8,376 bases of DNA from JBAYHA01 sp041666425 (GTDB lineage Bacteria > Patescibacteriota > Patescibacteriia > UBA11705 > JABHMO01): positions 1 to 8,376 of the forward strand of contig JBAYHA010000038.1 in the NCBI GenBank assembly GCA_041666425.1. The letters run 5' to 3'. The position numbers and the translations under genes were made by a program. The notes under the pieces are model-generated. The model did no database searches. It had not been told where the DNA came from and saw only the letters and a list, made by a program, of their open reading frames with translations. Shown in pieces: positions 1-6,481 of the stretch; positions within the stretch are counted from its first letter, which is position 1; every line of letters starts with the position of its first letter.

Positions 1-135
1 ATTTTCTTTGCCGGGAGCAAGCACGCGGCCATTCGCGTCGTCGCCTCACCGATGGAAGACCAATTGATTACTACCGACCCGCGACAGCTTTTGGAAATGG
101 AAAAGAGACGAAAAGAGCAATTGAGCGAAGAATAA
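1..135 (+). CDS. C-terminal fragment of an unidentified protein, possibly a VirB4/TraC-like ATPase
   Basis: An open frame runs in from the window edge and ends at TAA 133-135, giving 44 residues. It begins IFFAGSKHAAIRVVAS, passes through ITTDPRQLLEME, and ends in a charged helix-like tail KRRKEQLSEE. The visible part is a short beta-strand-like segment followed by a helix, with no complete domain or catalytic motif. The pattern FFAG...AIRVVAS...TTDP..LLEMEK resembles, from memory, the C-termini of VirB4/TraC-type conjugation ATPases seen in Patescibacteria. That is a weak recollection, not a firm match. The next gene encodes a VirB8-like membrane protein, which would fit, but is also unproven. 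The first 60 bases are clearly more GC-rich than the rest of the window. Confidence 0.6.
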   Translation: MFFAGSKHAAIRVVASPMEDQLITTDPRQLLEMEKRRKEQLSEE

Positions 136-235
136 GCTTAAAATTTTATGAAGTCACAAAGGGGCAAGTGATTTCTTTGTGATTAATTTTAAATTCTTAC
201 CAAAGGCATCACTTCGTGATAATTTTAAATTCTTA
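133..235. repeat. Intergenic hairpins and 16-bp direct repeat
   Basis: The 110-bp gap between two genes is unusually structured. The 16-mer taattttaaattctta occurs exactly at 184-199 and again at 220-235, each preceded by gtgat (179-183 and 216-220). TCACAAAG (154-161) pairs perfectly with CTTTGTGA (175-182) around a 13-nt loop. Outside this, TTAAAATT (138-145) can pair with AATTTTAA (185-192), and TAAG (133-136) with CTTA (196-199), so the larger hairpin includes the upstream stop codon. A second small hairpin, ATCAC-TTC-GTGAT, occupies 208-220. No T-run follows either hairpin, so this is not a standard intrinsic terminator. It may be a decayed duplication or a regulatory leader for the following gene. 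Confidence 0.6.
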
Positions 236-245
236 ATTATATGTT

Positions 246-845
246 ATGTCAAACAACAGAAAAATAATTATAATTTTGCTCTCAGGCTTATTGGTAATTG
301 TCGGAATTATTTCTTATTTTATTTACATTCAACGAGCGACAAAGGATAATTTTAGTGATTTAACCAGAGATGAAAGTGCGCCTATTCCAGTTGCCGGAAT
401 AGATGAGCAACTCAAAGGCGTAATAATTAATGAGCAAGTGGCCACCAAAGAAGAAAAAACAACCACAGAATTAGAAGCTTTGGCCAGAACATTTTTTTCT
501 AGATTTGGCACTTATTCCAATCAAAGCGGATACAGTAATTTTTCCGAAATTTCTTCTTTGATGACTGACAGTTTTCGCGCTTATGTTTTTAATGATTATG
601 TCAAGAAATTGCAAATGTATTATCCTGCTGACGGTTATTATTATGAAGTAAAAAGCGAACCGTTAGTTATCAATGTCAAAAGTCAAACTGAAACAATGAT
701 TGAATTTTTGATAACTTATTGGCAAACTCAGCAGAATGGTGACAAAGCGCCCGTTTCTGGTGAAAAAGAAGTAACTTTAAAAATGGTCAAAGTTGGTGAA
801 CGTTGGTTGGTTGACGGAATTTTTTGGCAGAATGACAAAGAATAA
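246..845 (+). CDS. Single-pass membrane protein with NTF2/VirB8-like extracytoplasmic domain (hypothetical)
   Basis: A 199-residue protein. Residues 6-28 form one strongly hydrophobic helix after a short basic N-terminus (MSNNRK), probably an uncleaved anchor with the rest outside. Residues 30-72 are a polar linker. Residues 74-196 look like an alpha/beta domain: an initial helix (LEALARTFFSRFGTY), then strands ending KVGERWLVDGIFWQ. This ending is typical of NTF2-like folds such as VirB8, TcpC and SnoaL-type domains. No catalytic motif is seen. The start ATG 246 has no Shine-Dalgarno sequence; an out-of-frame ATG lies at 241. The next gene follows after 2 bp, so they are probably cotranscribed. 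VirB8-like scaffolding is an inference from topology and fold pattern; a generic envelope protein is equally possible. Confidence 0.85.
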   Translation: MSNNRKIIIILLSGLLVIVGIISYFIYIQRATKDNFSDLTRDESAPIPVAGIDEQLKGVIINEQVATKEEKTTTELEALARTFFSRFGTYSNQSGYSNFSEISSLMTDSFRAYVFNDYVKKLQMYYPADGYYYEVKSEPLVINVKSQTETMIEFLITYWQTQQNGDKAPVSGEKEVTLKMVKVGERWLVDGIFWQNDKE

Positions 846-847
846 AG

Positions 848-1537
848 ATGAACAATTTTTTACAATTTTTTCTTGATGCTTTGTTCCCAAAAAATTGTTT
901 CGGTTGCGAAAAAGAGGGGGAGTATCTTTGCTCCGCCTGTTTTCGTAAAATAGAACTTTTGCCGATTGAATACTGTTTTCTTTGCCAAAAAGTGAAAAGT
1001 TTTGATGGGATTTGCCAAACTTGCCAAGAGATAACAAAAATTGATAAAATATGGCCGGCGGTATCTTATCAAAACATGGTGGTCAAGGCACTTATAGAAA
1101 ATTTAAAATTTAGTTATATTGAGGATTTGGCCGAGATATTGGCAGAGTTTCTGTTTGCGCGTTTGCAAGAAAGGGAGTTCACCAAAAACAGCGCTGATTT
1201 TTTTGTCGTGCCGATTCCTTTGCACAAAAAAAGATTGCGCTGGCGGGGCTTCAATCAGGCGGAACTTCTGGCAAAAAGTATTTGCCAAAAAACAGAACTG
1301 CCATTATTGTCGGCTTTGATTAGAAGCAAAAAAACGCAACAACAGGCTTTGTTGAACAAAGAAAAAAGAGTGGCTAACGTGGAAGATTGTTTTTCTTTGT
1401 CAGAAAATGTTAGAGGCAAAAAGATTTTGTTGCTTGACGACGTGATGACAACCGGGCAAACTTTGCTTTCGGCGAGTCAAAAATTAAAAGAAGGTGGAGC
1501 TGAACAAATTATTATTTTGACTTCGGCGCATGGATAA
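848..1537 (+). CDS. comF: ComF family protein (double zinc ribbon plus phosphoribosyltransferase)
   Basis: A 229-residue cytoplasmic protein with the full ComF layout. The N-terminus carries two CxxC pairs forming a first zinc ribbon (C17, C20, C28, C31) and two more forming a second (C43, C46, C56, C59). The rest is a type I phosphoribosyltransferase domain, with the PRPP-binding loop LLLDDVMTTGQT at about 194-205 and the family segment PIPLHKKRLRWRGFNQAELLAK before it. Known ComF proteins are needed for natural transformation, probably in handling incoming single-stranded DNA, but the reaction is not firmly established and the fold also suggests nucleotide salvage. Length is normal for the family. 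It starts 2 bp after the previous stop and ends 6 bp before murG, so it sits inside an operon. No com pilus or channel gene is visible here. Confidence 0.93.
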   Translation: MNNFLQFFLDALFPKNCFGCEKEGEYLCSACFRKIELLPIEYCFLCQKVKSFDGICQTCQEITKIDKIWPAVSYQNMVVKALIENLKFSYIEDLAEILAEFLFARLQEREFTKNSADFFVVPIPLHKKRLRWRGFNQAELLAKSICQKTELPLLSALIRSKKTQQQALLNKEKRVANVEDCFSLSENVRGKKILLLDDVMTTGQTLLSASQKLKEGGAEQIIILTSAHG

Positions 1538-1543
1538 TTTTTT

Positions 1544-2656
1544 ATGAAAATATTTTTAGTCGGTGGCGGGACAATGGGTTCGGTTAATCCGTTGTTGGCC
1601 GTTTGCCAAGAGATAAAAGAAAGAGAAAACAAGAAACAGTCATCGGCAAAGACTGAGTTTTTTTGGCTGGGAACAAAAAACGGACCGGAAAAAGAAATTT
1701 TGGTTGCCCAAGGGTATCATTATTATCCTATTCAATCCGGCAAATTGCGGCGATATTTTTCTCTGAATAATTTTGTAGATCCTTTTCGGATATTTATTGG
1801 TTTTTTGCAATCTTTATTCTTGCTAAAGAAATATCGACCGGATTTGATTTTATCGGCCGGTAGTTTTGTCGCTTTTCCCGTGGCGATGGCTTCCAAAATT
1901 AGCGGGACAAAAATGATTTTACACCAAATGGATTTGCGCCCCGGATTGACCAATCGTTTGTGTGCTCCCTTGGCCACAAAAATTACGGTGGCTTTTGCCG
2001 AAACGCAAAAATATTTTTCCAAGAAGAAAAGTTTATTGTTGGCCACACCGGTTCGTCGATTAAAATTTGCGGATAATCTGGACTTGGCAAAAAAGCAGTT
2101 GGGTTTGTTCTCGAGTTGGCCAACCGTTTTGGTTATAGGTGGTTCGCTCGGCGCAGAAAAAATAAATGAATTGATTTTCCAAAATGCGCCGGACTTATTG
2201 GAGTTTTGCCAAATTTTGCACGTTGTCGGCAAAGGCAACCAAGTTGTCTGGAAAAACAAAAAGGATTTTCCCGAAAAGGCCGAACGGTATTTTGCTTGGG
2301 ATTATTTGTCCGATAATTTGGGCTTCGCGTATCAAGCCAGTGATTTGCTTATCTGTCGTGCCGGATTGGCGACGATCTCTGAAATAATCGCTTTGCGGTT
2401 GCCGGCGATGGTGATTCCAATTCCAAACAATCAACAGGAAGAAAATGCTCATTTTTTGGCCAAAAAGGGGTTGGCTGTTGTTTTTGACCAAACAAAAATA
2501 AAAAACGAAGAGTTTGTTCAGGCGGTCAAAAAGATGCTTTTTCAACGCAACATTAGTGATAACATCAAGGAAAATCTAAAAAAGATAGCAGCGATTGATC
2601 CGACGGGCGAATATGTTGATTTTTTGCAAAAAATTATTTTCGAAAAAATAAAATAA
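1544..2656 (+). CDS. murG: MurG-like UDP-GlcNAc:lipid I N-acetylglucosaminyltransferase with altered active site
   Basis: A 370-residue GT-B (GT28) glycosyltransferase, normal length for MurG. The family adds GlcNAc to lipid I on the inner membrane face, giving lipid II for peptidoglycan. Visible motifs: N-terminal glycine loop GGGTMGSVNP (7-16), GKLRRYFSLNNFVDPF (66-81), RPGLTNRL (132-139), second-domain loop GGSLGA (199-204), and the UDP-GlcNAc site CRAGLATISE (271-280) followed by NNQQEENA (295-302). Two positions depart from the classic enzyme. The loop is usually GGTGGHxxP, and the proposed catalytic His is Ser13 here. The acceptor-side HEQN motif is HQMD (127-130). The rest is intact, so this is a diverged MurG rather than a pseudogene. 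It lies 6 bp after comF and 2 bp before the PH-domain gene. Confidence 0.92.
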   Translation: MKIFLVGGGTMGSVNPLLAVCQEIKERENKKQSSAKTEFFWLGTKNGPEKEILVAQGYHYYPIQSGKLRRYFSLNNFVDPFRIFIGFLQSLFLLKKYRPDLILSAGSFVAFPVAMASKISGTKMILHQMDLRPGLTNRLCAPLATKITVAFAETQKYFSKKKSLLLATPVRRLKFADNLDLAKKQLGLFSSWPTVLVIGGSLGAEKINELIFQNAPDLLEFCQILHVVGKGNQVVWKNKKDFPEKAERYFAWDYLSDNLGFAYQASDLLICRAGLATISEIIALRLPAMVIPIPNNQQEENAHFLAKKGLAVVFDQTKIKNEEFVQAVKKMLFQRNISDNIKENLKKIAAIDPTGEYVDFLQKIIFEKIK

Positions 2657-2658
2657 AT

Positions 2659-3276
2659 ATGTCCAAGAATAAAATTTCTTTATTGCCGGACGAAAAAAAG
2701 TTGTTTGAACTCGAACACCACGCAGTGGTAGTTTTTCCGCATATTCTTTTTTCAATCGTGATCTTGCTGTTGGATTTTTTTATGATGTACTATCTTTTTT
2801 TGCAAGGTTGGTGGGGTGTGATTTTGTTTGGCTCGGTGTTCCTGGTGGTTTTATTTTATGTCTGGCGCATGATTTTTCTTTGGAAAAAAAATCGAGTGAT
2901 AATCACGGACAAAAGAATTTTGGATTTGGAACAAATTGGTTTTTTTGAACATTATACGAGCGAATTTTCTTTGTCAGAAATAAAAGCGGTGGAAACGGAA
3001 AATCGAGGAATCGGTGCCAAAATTTGTGGTTATGGCAATCTGCGATTTGTTTTTTTTGACGGGCAAGTGCCATTTGAAATATACAAAGTGAAAAATTCTG
3101 TTGCCTGGCAACAAAAGATCAGCGAAGAATTGCGCAAGCAGGAAGGCAAAAAGCCGACTTCCGCGGTGGATTTGCTCACGGAAGAAATTTCCAAACTGAA
3201 ACCGGAAGAAAAAGCGCAAATTGTACGCAACTTGTCCGAACAAAATATCCCGGACAAGGATAATTTGGATGTGTAA
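2659..3276 (+). CDS. Two-helix membrane protein with bacterial PH-like domain
   Basis: A 205-residue protein. After a short polar N-terminus, two hydrophobic helices (about 24-48 and 52-74) form a hairpin. Residues 76-158 are a beta-rich segment, starting KKNRVIITDKRILDLEQIGFF and continuing through SLSEIKAVETENRGIG and YGNLRFVFFDGQ to the helix SVAWQQKISEELRK. This order of strands and final helix is the pattern of bacterial PH domains (bPH/DUF304, YdbS type). The C-terminal 45 residues are charged and probably flexible or coiled (LLTEEISKLKPEEKAQIV). The function of such proteins is generally unknown. Here it closes a run of genes spaced 2-6 bp apart. The start ATG 2659 has only an A-rich leader. 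Confidence 0.88.
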   Translation: MSKNKISLLPDEKKLFELEHHAVVVFPHILFSIVILLLDFFMMYYLFLQGWWGVILFGSVFLVVLFYVWRMIFLWKKNRVIITDKRILDLEQIGFFEHYTSEFSLSEIKAVETENRGIGAKICGYGNLRFVFFDGQVPFEIYKVKNSVAWQQKISEELRKQEGKKPTSAVDLLTEEISKLKPEEKAQIVRNLSEQNIPDKDNLDV

Positions 3277-3313
3277 AAAGAACTTTTTTTGCGTAGCCGT
3301 TTTTGGAAAAATT

Positions 3314-3322
3314 TGCTATAAT
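3314..3322 (+). promoter_or_regulatory. Extended -10 promoter for a probable leaderless divIC-like mRNA
   Basis: TGCTATAAT lies at 3314-3322: a perfect TATAAT hexamer (3317-3322) with the TG extension one base upstream. No convincing -35 box is found at 16-18 bp spacing, as is usual for extended -10 promoters. The ATG at 3329 is exactly 7 bp after the hexamer, where transcription normally begins, so the transcript should start at or beside the initiation codon. This separates the divIC-like/prolyl-isomerase unit from the upstream operon. Confidence 0.7.
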
Positions 3323-3328
3323 GTGATT

Positions 3329-3766
3329 ATGGGTAATCGTGGTCAAAATAAAAAAAATGTTCTGTCAAAATTTTTCCTAATTTTGGCTGTTTTGGGGATT
3401 GTTGTAATTGTTCTGGGGATTGTTCGTGAATATGGCAAAAGAATGGCCATGGAAAAACAGATGAAGGAATTGACTGCTGAATTAAACCGGTTGCAAGGGC
3501 AAAAGAGCGAATTTTTAAGTTCAGTGGATTTATATAGCAGTGAATTTTTTGTCGAGCGGACAGCGAGAAACAAGTTTAATTTAAAAAAAGAAGGTGAAAC
3601 TGTAATTGTTATAAAACACGAAGATAACCCGTCCGTGGAAACAAAAAGCGCATTGGCGACGACAGAAAATATTTCGGCCGACGTGGTAGGTGAAAATTTG
3701 CGGTTATGGTTGGAGTATTTTTTTGGAGACAAAAATTTTATAAATAAAATAGCAAATAAATCTTAA
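3329..3766 (+). CDS. DivIC/FtsB/FtsL-like septum formation initiator protein
   Basis: A 145-residue bitopic membrane protein. A short basic cytoplasmic tail (1-11, with KK) precedes one transmembrane helix (12-32) and then a coiled coil (about 38-64, KQMKELTAELNRLQGQK). Next comes the family hallmark FFVERTARNKFNLKKEGETVIVI (73-95), with its conserved AR..F.L...GE pattern. DivIC/FtsB proteins pair with FtsL and FtsQ/DivIB to activate septal peptidoglycan synthesis. A tail of about 50 residues (96-145), ending in an aromatic helix ENLRLWLEYFFGD, goes beyond the usual short C-terminus. The frame is open further upstream to 3221, but that stretch overlaps the previous gene and the promoter, so ATG 3329 is preferred. 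The next gene starts 6 bp after the stop. Confidence 0.87.
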   Translation: MGNRGQNKKNVLSKFFLILAVLGIVVIVLGIVREYGKRMAMEKQMKELTAELNRLQGQKSEFLSSVDLYSSEFFVERTARNKFNLKKEGETVIVIKHEDNPSVETKSALATTENISADVVGENLRLWLEYFFGDKNFINKIANKS

Positions 3767-3772
3767 CATCTT

Positions 3773-4786
3773 ATGGAAGAAAAAAAATGTTTTGCCAAAA
3801 AAGCGGGGGATTTGGCGAAAAAAACAAGTAAATTTTTTAGTAACATCGGTTCTGGTTTGGCGAAGTTTTTTCGCGGTATCAAAAAAGAAACCTATTTTAT
3901 AATTTTGAGTGTTCTGGTTTTTGTTGTTTTCTCTTGTGGAATTATCGGTTTTGCCGTTTATAATTACGGACAAGACTATCCCTTCTTGGCAGAAAAAGTA
4001 GCCAAGTATTTGCCGTATCCGGTGGCCATTGTGAATGGAAAAGTGATCAGATATTACGATTGGAATCTCGAAACAAAATCAATCATTAATTATAGCCAAA
4101 AAAAATTCGGTGAAGCTGATCAGCAGATAATCGGGAATGATGTTTTGGAAAAGTTGATTAACGAAAAATTAATAAAAAAACTGGCTTCGGAATATCGGTT
4201 GGTTTTGTCCTATGAAGAATTGACCAAAACGATTGATGAGGTGGCCGAACAGTCGGGAGGCAAAGAACAGTTTGAAAAAAACGTGACCGAATATTTTTTG
4301 ATGGATATGGAAACTTTCAAACAAAGAATCGCCTATCCGGAAATTTTGCGTGACAAAATTTCCAAAGAGTTGGTTGCCACTCCAAAAGCCGAACAAGAAT
4401 GGAAGAAAAAAGCCGAATTGGTTTTGACAAAAGTAGAGGCCGGCAAAATTTCCTTTGAAGATTTGGCCAAGCAATACAGCGATGATCAAGGTTCCGCTGC
4501 GGCCGGCGGAGATTTGGGTTGGTTCCCAAAGGGAGTCATGGTCAAGCAGTTTGAAGATGTTGCTTTTGCCATGAATGTCGGAGAGGTCAGCGATTTGATT
4601 TTGACTGATTTTGGATATCATATTATCAAAGTTGAAGCCAAAAATGCCGGAGACAGTGCTACGGGGACAAAGGAGCAAGTAAAAGCCAAGCATATTTTGA
4701 TAAAAAAAGTAACTTTTGCCGATATTTTTAACGAACTAAAGTCCAAGGCAAAAGTTTATCGTTTTATCAATTTGCAAGCAGAATAA
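3773..4786 (+). CDS. Membrane-anchored SurA/PrsA-like PPIC peptidyl-prolyl isomerase with permuted parvulin strand
   Basis: A 337-residue protein. Residues 1-40 are a lysine-rich, probably cytoplasmic segment; 42-64 form one transmembrane helix; the rest should face outward. Residues 80-200 match a SurA-N-like helical chaperone region, starting [14 protein letters not shown] and followed by [15 protein letters not shown]. Residues 205-287 are the body of a parvulin domain: [32 protein letters not shown] (245-265), [18 protein letters not shown] (270-287). The first strand, normally a (V)xAxHILI motif before this body, is absent there. [10 protein letters not shown] occurs instead after the domain (303-312), suggesting a circular permutation; both active-site histidines (H283, H307) are present. 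The family helps fold exported proteins by prolyl cis-trans isomerisation. It is cotranscribed with the divIC-like gene. Confidence 0.9.
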   Translation: MEEKKCFAKKAGDLAKKTSKFFSNIGSGLAKFFRGIKKETYFIILSVLVFVVFSCGIIGFAVYNYGQDYPFLAEKVAKYLPYPVAIVNGKVIRYYDWNLETKSIINYSQKKFGEADQQIIGNDVLEKLINEKLIKKLASEYRLVLSYEELTKTIDEVAEQSGGKEQFEKNVTEYFLMDMETFKQRIAYPEILRDKISKELVATPKAEQEWKKKAELVLTKVEAGKISFEDLAKQYSDDQGSAAAGGDLGWFPKGVMVKQFEDVAFAMNVGEVSDLILTDFGYHIIKVEAKNAGDSATGTKEQVKAKHILIKKVTFADIFNELKSKAKVYRFINLQAE

Positions 4787-4831
4787 GAATGTTTTGTGAA
4801 TTTAAAATTATAAGATTGATTAACTGGTTAT

Positions 4832-4858
4832 AAAAAAAAATGAGGCAATTAACCTCAT
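4832..4858 (-). terminator. Intrinsic terminator of tRNA-Thr
   Basis: Read on the minus strand, ATGAGG (4858-4853) pairs perfectly with CCTCAT (4845-4840) around a 7-nt loop and is followed at once by nine T residues (4840-4832). It lies about 24 bp beyond the tRNA 3' end. A competing 5' arm, TGAGGC (4870-4865), can pair with GCCTCA (4846-4841), giving an alternative hairpin that uses the same 3' arm. Confidence 0.85.
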
Positions 4859-4881
4859 CCCTTAGCCTCAAACTTGTTTTA

Positions 4882-4957
4882 TGGAGCCACTTGCGGGGAT
4901 CGAACCCACGACCTACGGTTTACGATACCGTCGCTCTACCAGCTGAGCTAAAGTGGC
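4882..4957 (-). tRNA. tRNA-Thr (anticodon CGT)
   Basis: A complete 76-nt cloverleaf on the minus strand. Acceptor GCCACTT pairs with AAGTGGC, discriminator T, and CCA is encoded. The D arm is GCTC/GAGC. The anticodon stem ACGGT/ACCGT encloses the loop ATCGTAA, giving anticodon CGT, which reads ACG. The variable loop is AGGTC. The T stem is GTGGG/CCCGC around TTCGATC. It is convergent with the prolyl isomerase gene and divergent from the rlpA-like gene, whose ATG lies only 30 bp from the tRNA 5' end. Confidence 0.96.
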
Positions 4958-4987
4958 TTGTTCAAAAGCAATTTTTAACCCAAGAAC

Positions 4988-5761
4988 ATGATAAAAGATT
5001 TTAAACTATTTGGCAAATGGCTCGGTATATTTTTGTTAAGCGGTTTTTTGTTTTATCTGCCAAAAAATGTTTTGGCAGAAGAAATTATTTTACCGCAAAT
5101 ATTTCAATATAATCTGCAGACGGATACCTTACAAAAAGGCTTTACTTTTTCTTTTTTGGAAAAGGAAATGCAGTTGGCTGTTTTGCCAAAAGTTTTTTCT
5201 GAACCCATGACGTTGTCGGTAACGATCGAAGATGCAAATTTATTTGTCAAACCGGAAAATTTTTCACGGTTGTCACAAATTTATAGAGTCAAGATTGATT
5301 CGAAAAACAAAAATTTCAAATTGCCGGTTGTTTTTTCTTTGCGAGAAGTAAGTAGGGGGAATAAAAATATTTATTCTTTTACTGATGCTAATGGTTGGCA
5401 AAAGATTTCCGGAGCGAATATTTCCGATAATAACGCAAAGTTTTTGTTAACTCAGTCGGAAATTATTTTTACTGTATTCCAAGATTCTTCAATTATGGTG
5501 AACGGCTCGGCCAGTTGGTACAAATACAAAAATTGTTTGTGTGCCGCTTCGCCGGATTATCCAAAAGGTACAATGTTAAAGGTAAAAGATTTGGATAGCG
5601 ACAAGGAGGTGATTGTCAGAGTGAATGATTTTGGCCCCGAAAGAAATATTTTTCCTGATCGGGTGATTGATTTGGACTCGGTCGCTTTCAAGAAATTGGC
5701 AAAATTGAGCAGAGGAATAATTAAAAGAGTGGAAGTCCTTCCGTATCTTGAGCAAAAATAA
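4988..5761 (+). CDS. Secreted RlpA-like double-psi beta-barrel protein
   Basis: A 257-residue exported protein. Residues 1-31 look like a signal peptide: basic start, hydrophobic core WLGIFLLSGFLFYL, and the possible cleavage site VLAEE. Residues 32-165 are beta-rich and unrecognised, probably a substrate- or wall-binding module. Residues 173-252 are an RlpA-like double-psi beta-barrel: GSASWYKYKNCLCAASP, KGTMLKVKDLDSD, VIVRVNDFGP (208-217), RVIDLDSVAFKKLAKL. RlpA lytic transglycosylases cut peptidoglycan at septa. The Asp in the NDxGP motif is kept (D214), but the usual TANGE Glu and AAH His are replaced (CAASPDYPKGT), so this activity is doubtful. It lies 11 bp before ftsE, suggesting a link to FtsEX-controlled wall remodelling. 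The start ATG has no clear ribosome-binding site. Confidence 0.88.
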   Translation: MIKDFKLFGKWLGIFLLSGFLFYLPKNVLAEEIILPQIFQYNLQTDTLQKGFTFSFLEKEMQLAVLPKVFSEPMTLSVTIEDANLFVKPENFSRLSQIYRVKIDSKNKNFKLPVVFSLREVSRGNKNIYSFTDANGWQKISGANISDNNAKFLLTQSEIIFTVFQDSSIMVNGSASWYKYKNCLCAASPDYPKGTMLKVKDLDSDKEVIVRVNDFGPERNIFPDRVIDLDSVAFKKLAKLSRGIIKRVEVLPYLEQK

Positions 5762-5772
5762 AAACAAATAGT

Positions 5773-6453
5773 ATGATAAAATTTCAGAATGTCAGCAAAT
5801 TTTATGCGCCGGACACTTATGCGCTAAAAGACATTGATCTAAAAATTGATCCCGGCGAATTTGTTTCCATCATCGGTCAGAGTGGTTCGGGCAAAACAAC
5901 CATGGTAAAACTGCTGACTGCCGAAGAAAAGGTTTCCAACGGAAAAATAGTTCTCGGCGGTTGGGATATTTCTGATATTCGTCATCACGAAATCCCTCTT
6001 TTGCGTCGTCAAATCGGAGTAATCTTTCAAGACTACAAGCTGTTGCCAAAAAAAACTGTTTTTGAAAACATCTCGTTTGCTCTCGAGGCGTGTGGTTTGG
6101 CTCATACCAAAATTCACCAAATTGTTCCGCAAATTCTAAAAGTTGTCGGATTGGGACACAAAACCGATCGTTATCCACATCAACTGTCAGGGGGAGAACA
6201 GCAAAGAGTCGGCATAGCCAGATCTTTGATTCATCGACCCAAAATTTTGGTGGCCGATGAGCCAACCGGTAATTTGGATGTTAGCAATACCAAAGAAATT
6301 ATCGAATTGTTGCAAAAAATAAATGAACTTGGCACGACCGTTATTTTGGTTACGCACAACAAGGATATTGTGAATATGTTAAAAAAACGGGTGATTGTTC
6401 TTGACAAAGGGCAAATGGCCAGTGATGTTGCCGTTGGGCGATATGTTTTATAA
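5773..6453 (+). CDS. ftsE: Cell division ATP-binding protein FtsE
   Basis: A 226-residue ABC ATPase of normal FtsE length. Visible motifs: Walker A GQSGSGKT (35-42), Q-loop VIFQDYKLLPKKTVFENI (83-100, Q86), ABC signature LSGGEQQR (138-145), Walker B ILVADEPTGNLD (158-169) and H-loop VTHNK (H195). The sequence VIFQDYKLL and the match to FtsX next door make FtsE more likely than a LolD or MacB relative. FtsE binds and hydrolyses ATP on the cytoplasmic face and drives FtsX, which relays the signal to cell-wall hydrolases at the septum. It starts 11 bp after the rlpA-like stop and ends 28 bp before ftsX, with A/T-rich leaders on both sides. Confidence 0.96.
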   Translation: MIKFQNVSKFYAPDTYALKDIDLKIDPGEFVSIIGQSGSGKTTMVKLLTAEEKVSNGKIVLGGWDISDIRHHEIPLLRRQIGVIFQDYKLLPKKTVFENISFALEACGLAHTKIHQIVPQILKVVGLGHKTDRYPHQLSGGEQQRVGIARSLIHRPKILVADEPTGNLDVSNTKEIIELLQKINELGTTVILVTHNKDIVNMLKKRVIVLDKGQMASDVAVGRYVL

Positions 6454-6481
6454 AAATTGTTTTACAAAATAAAAATAAAAT

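Noticed and set aside
184..235. CRISPR-like repeat pair
   Set aside because: Only two copies, 16 bp long and AT-rich, with a 20-bp gap containing a hairpin; no cas gene is present.
1732..2259. Long open frame on the minus strand, 175 codons
   Set aside because: It lies fully inside murG, lacks any domain pattern and shows Lys/Phe-rich shadow composition.
3277..3297. AAAAAG / CTTTTT arms as a terminator after the PH-domain gene
   Set aside because: The stem is nearly all A-T with only 2 nt between arms, so it cannot form a stable terminator hairpin.
3221..3328. Upstream extension of the divIC-like gene by 36 codons
   Set aside because: It would overlap the PH-domain gene by 56 bp, include the promoter, and add a non-family sequence before the basic tail and transmembrane helix.
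4169..4693. Long minus-strand open frame, 174 codons
   Set aside because: It is antisense to the prolyl isomerase gene, has low-complexity Phe/Gly/Gln composition and no family motif.
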